Source of the DNA: Propionibacteriaceae bacterium
GTDB lineage: Bacteria; Actinomycetota; Actinomycetes; Propionibacteriales; Propionibacteriaceae
Direction: 5' to 3'
Assembly: GCA_009780915.1 (NCBI GenBank)
Contig: WQZD01000014.1
Coordinates: 1 to 64,000, forward strand
Length of the DNA stretch: 64,000 bases
The translations under genes were made by a program, and so were the position numbers. Below are positions 19,401 to 29,400 of the stretch, piece after piece; within the stretch, counting starts at the first letter, position 1; each line of letters begins with the position of its first letter. The notes under the pieces are model-generated. The model was not told where the DNA came from and did not search any database. It worked only from the letters and a program-made list of their open reading frames with translations.

Positions 19401-22400
19401 TCAGACTGGTCCCGTCCGTGACTTCCATGGACACCGCCGCCGGACCGACATAGCCGTTGCTGCTCGTCACTTGGAAACCTGTCGTCGACCACATCGTCAC
19501 AGACACATCTGTGGCGGGGGTCGCCGTCATGGTGGCGCCGATCGTGATCCGCACGGGGGCGTCGCGAGACGACTTGACGTACGCGTCCAGGGAGAACTTC
19601 TCCGACGAGTCCTGGTGGATGGTGATGGACCCCACACCGTACGGCAACCCATCATTGGCCGCAGGCACATAGATCAACGCCGCCGACGCCCCACCTTCCC
19701 TGTCCGTCAACCGGTAGGTGATGATCTGGGGAACCGGTTTCTGAGCGATCCTCACCACGCCCTGTGACACTGTGGCTGTCGGGTCGTTCAGCACGGCGAC
19801 GGCCAGAGTCGCCGGATCGGAGTCTGGGTCCGAGGCCCTGGCCAAGACATCAGCCGTCGCGACACCACCCGCGACATCCGCGACGATATTCGCCGCCACG
19901 GGAGGATTCACAAAACCCTCCTGGCTCGTCACGATGAGACGGGCATGACCCCGCTGATCCGAGTTCCCCTGCAGGTCATAGTTCACCGTGATCGTGGCGT
20001 GGTCATCGCCGGCCGTCACCTGGATGGGGCCTGAGGGGCCGACCAAGGTCCCCGGTTCGGACACGTTCACGATCGTCACCTGATCCGACGCGGCGAGGAA
20101 GTCATTGGCCATCACATCCACCGCCACCTGGGCGTCTGGCGCGGCGATGACCACATCGTCGACCCCCATAGGAGGTTGCGTGGGACCCGGCGGCGTGATC
20201 GCCACCCGAATCCTCCCCACACCGGTCAGACCGTATTGATCGGAGAGGATGTACGTGAAACTATCCGTCCCGCACGCGTCCGCACTGGGATAGGCCTGGT
20301 ACACGATCCCATCCGGGGTGAACGAGAGGACTCGCCCCAACTCCGGCGCCGATGCCAATCCCACCAACTGGACCGAATCCCCGTCCGGATCCTGACCCCA
20401 GGACGGAACAGGGATCGTGATCTGATCCCCCGCCACAGCTCGAACCTCCACCAAGGTTGGATCTGGCGGAGAGTCGGGATTCGTCGGCGACGGCGCTGGC
20501 ACGATGGTCACCGTCACCGTGGCGGACACCGGTGTCGAGGTCGCCGTCTGGGCGTAGTACGTCACCTGCACCTGGGTCGGGGACTCCACCTGGGCAGGCG
20601 CCACATAGCGGACGAAGGATCCCGACACGTACGCCGACCCCACGTCCCCAGGGTCGTTGCCCACGGCCACGGCAGGATTCACCACCGGCAGTTCGCCGGC
20701 GCCTGACAAGCCCCCCATCCCAGTCGTCACTCCCGGGATGTTCGTCACCAGACTCAACGGCGACCCGCCCTGGGACGTGTCGTTCGCCAGCACGGGAATC
20801 AGCACGGAATCTCCTGCGCGTACCGTCGCCCAATCATCGCTGACCAGGGGAGCGTCCACCGCGAGAGCCGGCAACTGCGTGACCGTGATCGACCCGGTCA
20901 CGTAGACCTGGTCACCATTGGTGATCTGATAGAGCACCGATGTCGGGTTCTGAGGCAAGACAGGTTCCAATGGAAGGATGCGTACCCACCGGCCCTGCAC
21001 GATGGCCACGCTCAGCGCGTCCGGATCCGCTGGGGTCGCAGTCTGCACCGTGAGCAGCTTCCCCTGAGGATCGGAGTCGTTCGCGAGCACGTCCACCATC
21101 GCGGGAGCCTGGCCGCGCACGACCGCCTGATCGGGAACCGCCACCGGTTCTCTCCCCTGGTCTGAAGGGTCACGGATGTCCACTCGAATGGTCGAGGCGT
21201 CAGTCGGCGCCGACCCGAAGGCCGCGGTGTAGCTCAGCACGTAGGTGCCTGCTTTCGCTCCTGTGACAGTGACCACTCCCGCCGCACGATCTGTCACCAC
21301 CGACGACAACCCCGACTTCATCTCGACGTCCGCCGCGAGTGACACAGTCATACCTGGATTGCCAGGGTCCACTCCGGGGATGTCGTTGGCCAGGGGATGG
21401 ATGGGTAGGGGTTGCCCCACCACGCCCGACACGAAATCCGGGTTCGCCACCGGCGCCACGCCTGTCGTGTCCTGCGTCCCCAGGACCATCACCGATATCG
21501 ACCCAGCCACAGGGGAAAACTGCCCTGCTCCGCTGGGATCGAACCCGTCGGTGACCACATAGCCCACGGTCGCCGTCACATCCACGCTGGTCGTGGGCGC
21601 CAGGAACTTCACCATCCCGTTGGAGGTGACCATCGCCGTGCCCTGACTGGCGACCGAGACCTGGGCCGACACCACAGTGATCGGGTCGCAATCCTCGTCC
21701 CGATACTGGTTGGCGACGGGGATCGACACCGAGCCCCCCGATGCCACCACGTACTTCTGCTCCTTGCCCGAGCTGGACTCCCGCATCGCGGGGACGGTGT
21801 TGTCTGTCGGACCATCCGCCGTGACTGTCACCATCGCCGAGGCGATCTGGCCCGCCACATTCGAGATGGTGTACGAGAAGGTGGCGTCCCCGCCCTTCGC
21901 AGGCTGTGTGTACAGAATCGTCTGTCCATCCGGGGCCACCACCGCCGACGCGCCCCCCGACGGTTGAGAATCCACCGAGACGATCGCCAAGATCCCACCA
22001 TTCGGATCGGAGTCATTGTCCAAGACGTGCAACACTGAGGTTCGCGAGGCACGAACGGAGAACTCGTCGTCCACCGCTTGTGGATCCACGCTCGACGATG
22101 ACGACTTCGTGTTCGCGGCGTCCTGGTTGGTCTCGTCCTTCGCCTGATCTGGAGCGGGCCATTGGTCCACGGACTGATTCATCGCCATGTCGAAGATCCG
22201 ACCCGTCGCTCGATCGTTGAGCAGCAACTGCCCGAAGTTCTCCCGGAATACCGGATCCAGCAATGCGGTGTTCGGATGAGCAGGATTCCCCGGATCCATC
22301 GACTGCGCCTGCGCCGGAGCGTCCCCGCAGGACTGGACCACCTCCCCGACGTCCCCAGCCCAGGCCGCGTAGACGCACCCGGCCACCGCCACTGGGGTGG

Positions 22401-23280
22401 CCGGGGCGCCCGACTGACCCGTGCTCACCGTCGTCACCGACCCGTCGAAGCGGACCTTCACCAGGTCTGTGTCCGTGGCCACCATCACCGCGCCGGTGTC
22501 AGCGCCTCCCTGCTGAAGAGTGGCACAGATCTCATCCGTGGGCTGGTCACAGACCTGCGCGGTCCTCCCACCGGGGAGATACAGGATCCCAGCCGTCGAA
22601 TCCAACACCACCGCCGCATGTCCCAACCCGGCCACGGACACGGTTGCCAGCCTCGCGTGAAGATCGAGAGACAAGGGATCAGTAAACCCTCGACCCTCCG
22701 CGAGAATGCTGACGACCGTGCCCGAGGTCGAGGCTGCCACCACTGTTCCATCGGAACTCACCGACAAGGCTGCTGGGCCGCCCACGCTGGCCAACGCGGG
22801 GGCGTGCTCGTCCAAACCATTCAGGTTCACGAATCCTGGAGTCCCCTCCGTCCGAATCGCGCGTACGGCGCCTGCCGTCACGTCGAGAACCGCCAAGGTC
22901 CCGCCGCGCAACTCCACCTGTGCGGCCGCCGGCAACTGCAAGGCGTCCTCGTAGTCCACCGCGTCGCCGGCCGCGTCGATGGACACCAGAGTTCCGCTGG
23001 TACGGTCCCAGCCCACAACCGTGTTGCCGTCTTGGAGGACGTCGACACTGTGAGTCACGGTCTGGCTCGGCGACACCGTGAGCTCCATCGCCGACGCGGC
23101 TTTGTTGAATCTCCCCAACCATCCATCCGCATCGTTCGACGCCCATATGGCCGAGTTGTTCAATTCTGGACGCTGCACAGAATTCCCCTGGGCCGCCACC
23201 GCGAGCGAGACCACCACTGACACGCAGGTCAGAACAACCACCGTCGGAACCAGGTTCCGGAACACGTGAACACCCTTCAT
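16462..23280 (-). CDS. fn3: Giant membrane-anchored Ig-like/FN3 surface protein, copy 1
   Basis: The product has 2272 residues. A short cytosolic start and one membrane segment (about 10-30) leave the rest outside. A beta-propeller-like region (about 40-370) follows, with repeated A-V-x-V-x-S blocks. Next come at least five cadherin/Ig-like domains marked by x-N-D motifs (D-N-D-S-D-P-N-G-G, A-N-D-S-D-P-Q-G), then two FN3 domains (start V-P-D-A-P-S). The C-terminus has about three Cys-paired modules, each with an N-A-x-G or G-x-x-H-G core. There is no LPXTG motif. I start at 23280, with GAGGAG just upstream. It is the FN3 member of the PFNA cluster and likely an adhesin or a surface partner of the kinase. 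Confidence 0.9.
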   Translation of the reverse strand: MKGVHVFRNLVPTVVVLTCVSVVVSLAVAAQGNSVQRPELNNSAIWASNDADGWLGRFNKAASAMELTVSPSQTVTHSVDVLQDGNTVVGWDRTSGTLVSIDAAGDAVDYEDALQLPAAAQVELRGGTLAVLDVTAGAVRAIRTEGTPGFVNLNGLDEHAPALASVGGPAALSVSSDGTVVAASTSGTVVSILAEGRGFTDPLSLDLHARLATVSVAGLGHAAVVLDSTAGILYLPGGRTAQVCDQPTDEICATLQQGGADTGAVMVATDTDLVKVRFDGSVTTVSTGQSGAPATPVAVAGCVYAAWAGDVGEVVQSCGDAPAQAQSMDPGNPAHPNTALLDPVFRENFGQLLLNDRATGRIFDMAMNQSVDQWPAPDQAKDETNQDAANTKSSSSSVDPQAVDDEFSVRASRTSVLHVLDNDSDPNGGILAIVSVDSQPSGGASAVVAPDGQTILYTQPAKGGDATFSYTISNVAGQIASAMVTVTADGPTDNTVPAMRESSSGKEQKYVVASGGSVSIPVANQYRDEDCDPITVVSAQVSVASQGTAMVTSNGMVKFLAPTTSVDVTATVGYVVTDGFDPSGAGQFSPVAGSISVMVLGTQDTTGVAPVANPDFVSGVVGQPLPIHPLANDIPGVDPGNPGMTVSLAADVEMKSGLSSVVTDRAAGVVTVTGAKAGTYVLSYTAAFGSAPTDASTIRVDIRDPSDQGREPVAVPDQAVVRGQAPAMVDVLANDSDPQGKLLTVQTATPADPDALSVAIVQGRWVRILPLEPVLPQNPTSVLYQITNGDQVYVTGSITVTQLPALAVDAPLVSDDWATVRAGDSVLIPVLANDTSQGGSPLSLVTNIPGVTTGMGGLSGAGELPVVNPAVAVGNDPGDVGSAYVSGSFVRYVAPAQVESPTQVQVTYYAQTATSTPVSATVTVTIVPAPSPTNPDSPPDPTLVEVRAVAGDQITIPVPSWGQDPDGDSVQLVGLASAPELGRVLSFTPDGIVYQAYPSADACGTDSFTYILSDQYGLTGVGRIRVAITPPGPTQPPMGVDDVVIAAPDAQVAVDVMANDFLAASDQVTIVNVSEPGTLVGPSGPIQVTAGDDHATITVNYDLQGNSDQRGHARLIVTSQEGFVNPPVAANIVADVAGGVATADVLARASDPDSDPATLAVAVLNDPTATVSQGVVRIAQKPVPQIITYRLTDREGGASAALIYVPAANDGLPYGVGSITIHQDSSEKFSLDAYVKSSRDAPVRITIGATMTATPATDVSVTMWSTTGFQVTSSNGYVGPAAVSMEVTDGTSLTDPNGRRAVVSIPVQVGPATPVLYCPDAAQVVQVGTTASVVDLTSLCHVWVPDTLDSSSLTYAVAWASQPKDVSVAMTPDHRAMQLSALGTAHAQDTGALTVSIEGTVAAPATVNVVVRDAMKPTIAPIVATTSAGKPATGTIALSSTLANGRHDTIVSIEPRPGTSQDAQASGAGSPTWTVTPPSGFHGVLTYALVVSDVADATATGRQVGTTLTVTVVDVPDAPSGLVTGSNAQAGSIRVSWTAPNANGARIETYVMADEQGAQWTCAATSCLAQPLAVSSTYRFHVRAVNSVGPGPWSEWSGSVATDTTPTPVTGFHASDPKDRAITLTWDAMTSSTCGCSVSGLTYMISWPGGSKEGITGTSITLTGLTNEQTSFTIWAVNAQGRSKSPTTTQGWPSGAPVGLTVDKPTASEGSIPVVTVSWSLDSANGEGPVRYWVSDNDTPIPACQGITATHCQQDSIAFNGDRHQFQVIATNKPEQYPTSATVSWIAHGVPPQISSLAAEPTGDDSIIHVKGKAPASRGPAQTSYVEIWVDGAMVKSLPVYDANFEWTGPSPSGNGTTASVTTKVCYTTADGPVCGPASSPVSVTPYGDMKDLSLTVTVEDNHMNVVATANANGAQATLKITNSGTETGCDKSTSGAAALTITCSITVEWKQSRTFSATVTSTTTSRPSLSTSKDGVVGPPPAMEIVSLAVTADGSKLTATAVGNAHGIPAILTVAVWGNATCTGESTGKGSGTITSTITCDVGYRVYGTFTATMSDDSSFARANVSKSATGRGADAPMTLDPITIQANSGGMMIVDAQGDPHGNYAQLTMGASPGTCYYSFDPQVDTTPRFTRMVCYVPQGVDVEIRVFLTAYSNGTSQPATAEVKQVLTVNSGPTPTFKISAGSLLQSSATSGDWYSTHIELRGFYPNNQVGCGNSSAGWYTMTTDSDGNASGTGTSAFWLHAPSGDPPPSADWTQAQSFDALGYTCYQK

Positions 23281-23312
23281 GATCTCCTCTGGCACGACAC
23301 CAGACTCCTCTC

Positions 23313-23364
23313 CATGGCCAGCGTATTCAGCCGGGGTTCCGGTCACCATGGGATTCGGGTCCCC
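23313..23364 (-). promoter_or_regulatory. Promoter of FN3 copy 1 with TGGGA-box
   Basis: On the minus strand the box GGGGACCCGAATCCCA (23364-23349) has one changed end base. It abuts the -35-like TGGTGA (23348-23343), followed by 17 bases and the -10-like TACGCT (23325-23320). The leader would be about 34 bases. Confidence 0.55.
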
Positions 23365-23411
23365 TTCGGATCGCGTCGATGGATCCTCACATGGCTAGGC
23401 CAGACAGACGG

Positions 23412-26400
23412 CTATTTCTGAGTGCATGTCGGCCCCAGGGAGGCCGCCGTCCCGCTCGTGACCCAGGCCGATGTGGCAGGTTTCTGGCCAGTGGGGAGGG
23501 CATAGTCCCGTGAAGTACTGGTGCCCGAGCCGTTGCCGCTGCCGTCAACCGTGAAGGCGTCCTTGCCGCATGCCACGGTGGAGTTGGGTATGAAGCCCCT
23601 AAATGCAAAGGTATAATAGTAGTAGTCGAATTTGACGTCACTGGCGATAGGGCCGACTCCAGACGTTTGGTATTGTCCGGGAACAGGGGCGGGGCCGGTG
23701 TCCACATAGATCGTGCCTTCCTTCCACTTCTCCTCGTTGGCGGCAGTATAGAAGGAGATATAAGAGTCGACCTGGTATGTCTTCCCGTACAGGAACGTGC
23801 AGGTCAACGTCAACGTTGTGTCCCCCTGAATACCCTTCTGATACGCCCCGCCTGAGGGTGTGCACGCTGGCTGGGGATTTGCCCCCTGGATCCATAGTTC
23901 GAGGCCTACTCCGGAGTTGCCATTATTGTTGCCCGTCACGTGGATCGTGGCCGTCACAGAGGTGGGCCCGGGAGTCAGGGTGTATGTGATGTCACCCAGG
24001 GACAGTTCTGGGTAGTCCACCATCTTTTGCGCTGTCACTTTCAGAGACTTGCGGTCGACGCCTGGCTCTGTACTGGTCATCGTGGCGGTGAAGTCCGCCT
24101 CGACGATAGCGTCGCCCTGACAGGTGAGGGTCACCGTGAGTTTCCCCGTTCCGGTGGCCGTCTGCTCCTGACCACAGGAAATCGAACTGTTGACCTGGGA
24201 GGTGCGCACTACTCCCGATAGGGACAAGGTCGCCGTCAGGCCTTTGGCGTCGCCGGTCGCCTGTGCGACGACAGTATTATTAGTCGCTGAAACTATCACA
24301 ATATCGTCGAGAGTCATATCCTCGACAGGCACCTGGACCGCCGTGGTCGTGGCTGTGAGTGACGTCCTCGACGGGGTCATGGGATCAGACTCAAGGACCG
24401 CCGTGAAGCTGGGGGGAGGCCCAGGAGTGCACACGTACAGCGTCGTCGCGCACACGATCATGTTACACGTGTAGTCAAAGGGGCCCGTGACCGGCATGGA
24501 CGCGTCGCAGCCTGTGTTGGACCCCTTGAGTGACATCGTCGCCGGGGCGCCATTGGCGTTGCCCGTGACCTCGAGCCAGACGGAGGCGCCCTGCATGGTG
24601 GCCACCACCTTCAGATCCTTCAACGGGCCGAAAGGAGTGACCGTCGCGGGCCTGGAGGGCGCTCCACACTGAGGCCCATCCGAGGTGTAACAGATCTTGG
24701 CTGTCACGCTCGCCATCGTGCCGTTCCCTGTCGGACTGGCGCCCGTCCAGGTGAAAGGCCCGTCATACACCGGCAGGGATGCCACCAGCGTGCCATCCAC
24801 CCAGATCTCCACGTAGCTCGCCGAGGCAGGCCCACGAGAAGGAAGGGCTGTTCCCGATACGTGGATCATCTTCTCCACCCCGGTCGGCACGGCGGTGATC
24901 GGGGACATCTGCGGAGGCACGCCGTACGCGGTCCACGCCAGTGACGAGGTCGTCTGATACTGCTCCGGCTTGTTCTTCGCGATCACCTGGAGGTGATGCA
25001 CCTCGCCGCTGAACGGTATCCCGTCTTCGGAACACTGCGTCGCCGTGATCCCCTGACATGAGGGAATCGGAGTTTGATTGTCGGACACCCAGTAGCGCAC
25101 CGGGCCCTCGCCGTTGGCAGCCGCTGGCGTCCACGACAAGGTGGCCATGGAGGCATTCCCGCCCACCGCTGTCGGTGGGTTGACTGTGAACGCCTTCGGG
25201 GCACCCGAGGGCCAGCCCTGGGTGGTGGCCGGGACCTTCGAGCGGCCGTCGGCGTTGACCGCCCAGATGGTGAACGAGGTCTGCTCGTTCGTCAGTCCTG
25301 TCAGCGTGATCAAGGTCCCGGAGATCCCCTCCTTGGATCCCCCCGGCCAACTGATCACGTACGTCAACCCCGACACCGAGCACCCGCACGCTGACGTGGT
25401 CATCGCGTCCCAGGTCAAGGTGATCGCCCCGTCCTTCGGGTCGGTCGCGTGGAACCCCGTCACCGGGGTCGGCACTACGCTCGTCGTCTGCGACTGGGCG
25501 GACCACGGGCTCCATGGCCCCGCGCCCGCAGAGTTCACCGCGCGGACATGGAACCGGTAGGTCGACGCTGGCGCCACGGGTTGAGCCACGCAGGTGGTCG
25601 TCGCGCAGGTCCACTGGGCGCCCTGGTCGTTCTCGAGAATGTACTTCTCGATCCTGGCGCCGTTGGCATTCGGGGCGGCCCATGACACACGAACCGAACC
25701 CGCATTGGTGTTCGCCCCCACGACCGGGGCCGACGGGGCGTCGGGGACATCCACGACCGCGACCGACAGTGTGGTCCTCACCTGCCGATCCGTGGCCGTC
25801 GTGTCTGCGACATCGGAGACCACGAGGGCGTACGTCAACACTCCATAGAACCCTGCTGGCGGCGTCACAGACCATGTCGGAGTGCCCACTCCCGAAACCT
25901 GGGCGTTGTTCGCCGTCCCCGGCATCGGGGTGATCGACACGATCGTGTCCTGGCGACCATTCGCCAACGTCGACGTGAGCGTGATCGTCCCCGTGACAGG
26001 TTTGCCCGCCTGGGTCGTGACCGAGATCGGGTCGATCTTCGGCTTCGCGGCGTCACGGACGACGACATTGATCGTCGCTGGGGCCGCCGACTTCCCCTCC
26101 ATCGTCACCGTCAGGGCGCCCGTGTCCCCGGCATGGGCGCTGCCGGCGGCCGACAACTGAATCGCACGATGATCATCAGTCATGACGACAGACACATCCT
26201 TGGGTTGGGTCTGCCATGCCACCGAGTATGTGAGGGATCTCGGATCGATCGGGTTGGGAGTCCACACGTGACACAGACTCGTCACATCCATGACGGACCC
26301 CGTCGTGCCGACTTGCACCGATTGCGCAGCCTTCGGGCAGTACATCACCGGTGTCGCTGGACCCACTTGCACCGGGATCGAGACCACCGATGTGCGGCCT

Positions 26401-29400
26401 TTCGGATCTGCCACACTCACCCCATCCGTGACCTCCATCGACACTGCCGCCGGACCCACATACCCGTTGCTGCTCGTCACCTCGAAACCGGTGGCGGAGG
26501 TCATCGTGATTGTCACATCCTGGGCCGGGGTCGCCGTCAGTCGTGCGTCACTGGTGATCTGCACGGGGGCGCTGCGCATCGACTTCACATACTCCTCCAC
26601 AGAGAATCTCTTGGACGAATCCTGATCCATCGTGATGGATCCCACCGCATAGGGCAACCCATCGTTCGCGGCTGGCACATAGATCAACGCAGCCGACGTG
26701 CCACCTTCTGGGTCGGTCAACTGGTACGTGAGGATCTGCGGCACCGGTTTCTGCGCGATCGTCACCACACCACCCGCAACCGTCGCAGTCGGATCATTCA
26801 AGACCCGAACCTTGAGGGTCGCGGGATCAGAATCCGGGTCGGAGGCCTTCGCCACCACGTCCGCCGTCGCCACACCACCCGCGACATCCGCGACAATATT
26901 CCCAGCGACCGGGGGGTTCACGAACCCTTCCTTGCCCGTCACTCTCAGCGAGGCTTGACCTCGCTGATCGGAGTTGCCCTGCAACTCGTACGTCACCGTG
27001 ACCGTCTCTCCATCCGCCGGAGCAGTCACCAGAATCGGGCCCTGGGGATCCGCCAAGGTCCCCGGTTCCGACACGTCCACAATCGTCACCTGATCCCCTG
27101 CGGCAAGGATGTCGTTCGCCATCACATCCACAGCCACCTGGGTCCCGGGCGCGGCAGTGACCTCATCGGCCACTCCCATAGGTGGTTGGGTCGGTCCCGG
27201 AGGAGTCACCGCCACGTGGATACTCCCCACACCGGTTTCACCGTATCGGTCCGACACGATGTACGTGAAGGAGTCCGTTCCACACGCGTCCACACTGGGA
27301 TACGCCTGATAGGAGATCCCATCCGGGGTGAACGACAGCACCCTTCCCAAGATGGGCGCCGAGCCCAACCCCACCAACTGCACAGAATCCCCATCCGGGT
27401 CCTGCCCCCACGAGGGGACGGGAATCGTGATCGTGTCCCCCGCCACTGCCCGAGCCTCCACCAACGCCGGGGCCGGGGAGTTATCAACATTGGTGGGGCT
27501 CGGGACAGGGCTGATGGTCACCGTCACCGTCGCAGACACGGGGGTTGATGTCGCGGTCTGCGCATAATAGGTGATCTGGACCTGGCGTGGCGTGGTCACC
27601 TCAGGGGGCGCCACATAACGAACATAGGATCCGGCGACGTAGGCGGAGCCGACATCGGTGGGGTTCTGACCTGCTGCGACCGCAGGATCCGCCACCGGCA
27701 ACTCCCCCGCCCCCAGAGTTCCACCCAAACCGGTGGTGACCCCAGGGATATTCGTCACCAACGTCAACGGCGACCCTCCTTCGGAGGTGTCATTGCCCAA
27801 CACGGGGATCAGGGCAGAATCCCCGGAACGAACCGTCGCCGCGTCATCACTCAACAACGGTGTGTCCACGTCCAAAGCAGGCAACTGCGTGACCGTGATC
27901 GACCCCGTGACATACACCTGGTCACCATTCGTCACCTCATACACCACCGATGTGGGATTGTGCGTGAGCACTGGCTCCAGGGGCTGGATCCGTACCCACC
28001 GGCCCTGCACGATGGCCACCGCCAACGCGTCAGCATCCGCAGGAGTCGCGGTTTGCACGGTGAGAAGCCTTCCTTGAGGATCAGAGTCGTTCGCCAGGAC
28101 GTCCACCATCACGGGAGACTGACCGCGCACGACCGCCTGGTCCGGGACCGCGATGGGTTCCTTCCCCTCATCAGCCGGATCACGGACGTCGACCCGGATC
28201 GTCGACGCGCTCGTGGGCGCGGACCCGAACGCCGCTGTGTATCCCAACAGGTACGTCCCCGCCTTCGACGCGGTCACCGTCACCAACCCCGCCTCATGAT
28301 CGGTCACCACCGACGACAAGCCCGACTTGAACTCCACATCCGCCGCCAACGTGAGCGTCATCCCTGGATTGCCTGGGTCCACACCCGGCACGTCGTTCGC
28401 CAACGGATGGATCTGAATCGGTTGGCCCACCACACCCGACACCTGATCCGGATTCGCCACCGGCGCCACCCCCGTCGTGGTCTGATCCCCCACCACCGTC
28501 ACCGACACCAGACCATCCACCGAGGCGAACTGCCCCGACCCTGTCGGATCAAAACCATCAGTGACCACGTACTGGACGGACACGGTCACATCCGTGCTCG
28601 TGGTCGGAGCCAGAAACTTCACCAGCCCGTTCGACGTCACCGTCGCGCTGCCCTGCCCTGAACCCACCTGAGCTGACACGACTGTGATCGGATCACAATC
28701 CTGATCCCGGAACTGGTTCGCCACCGGAATCGACACCGACCCTCCGGACGCCACCACCGACGTGAGCGGCGTCGCCCCATCGCGAAGATTCGGGACCGTG
28801 TTGTCGTTCGGGCCGTCCGCTGTGATCGTCACCATCGCCGACGCGGTCTGACCCGCCACATTCGAGATCGTGTACGAGAAGGTGGAATTCTCACCCTTCG
28901 CCGGCTGAGTGTAGAGAATCGTCTGCCCATCGGGGGCCACCACCGCCGAGGCGCCGCCCGACGGTTGAGAGTCCACCGACACGACCGCCAGAATCCCTCC
29001 ATTGGGATCGGAGTCATTATCCAAGACGTGCAGAATCGACGTCCGCGACGCACGCACCGAGTACTCGTCATCGACGGCCGTGGGCTCAGCAGTCTTCGGC
29101 GCCGCCTTCTCATTCTGCTGGTCTTGGTCCTTGTTCTTGTCCATCTCATCGGGGGCAGGCCACGTGTCCACCGACTGATTCATCGACATGTCGAAAACCC
29201 GTCCCGTCGCCCGATCATTCAGCACCAACTGGCCGAAATTCACCCGGAACACGGGATCCACCAACTCCGTGCCCGCATGAGACGACGACGCGTCCATCAC
29301 GTGAACCGACGCGGGAGCATCCCCACACGACTCAGCCACGACGCCGTTGTTCCCCGCCCAGGCGCCGTACACACACCCCGACACCACGAGAGGGCTGGCC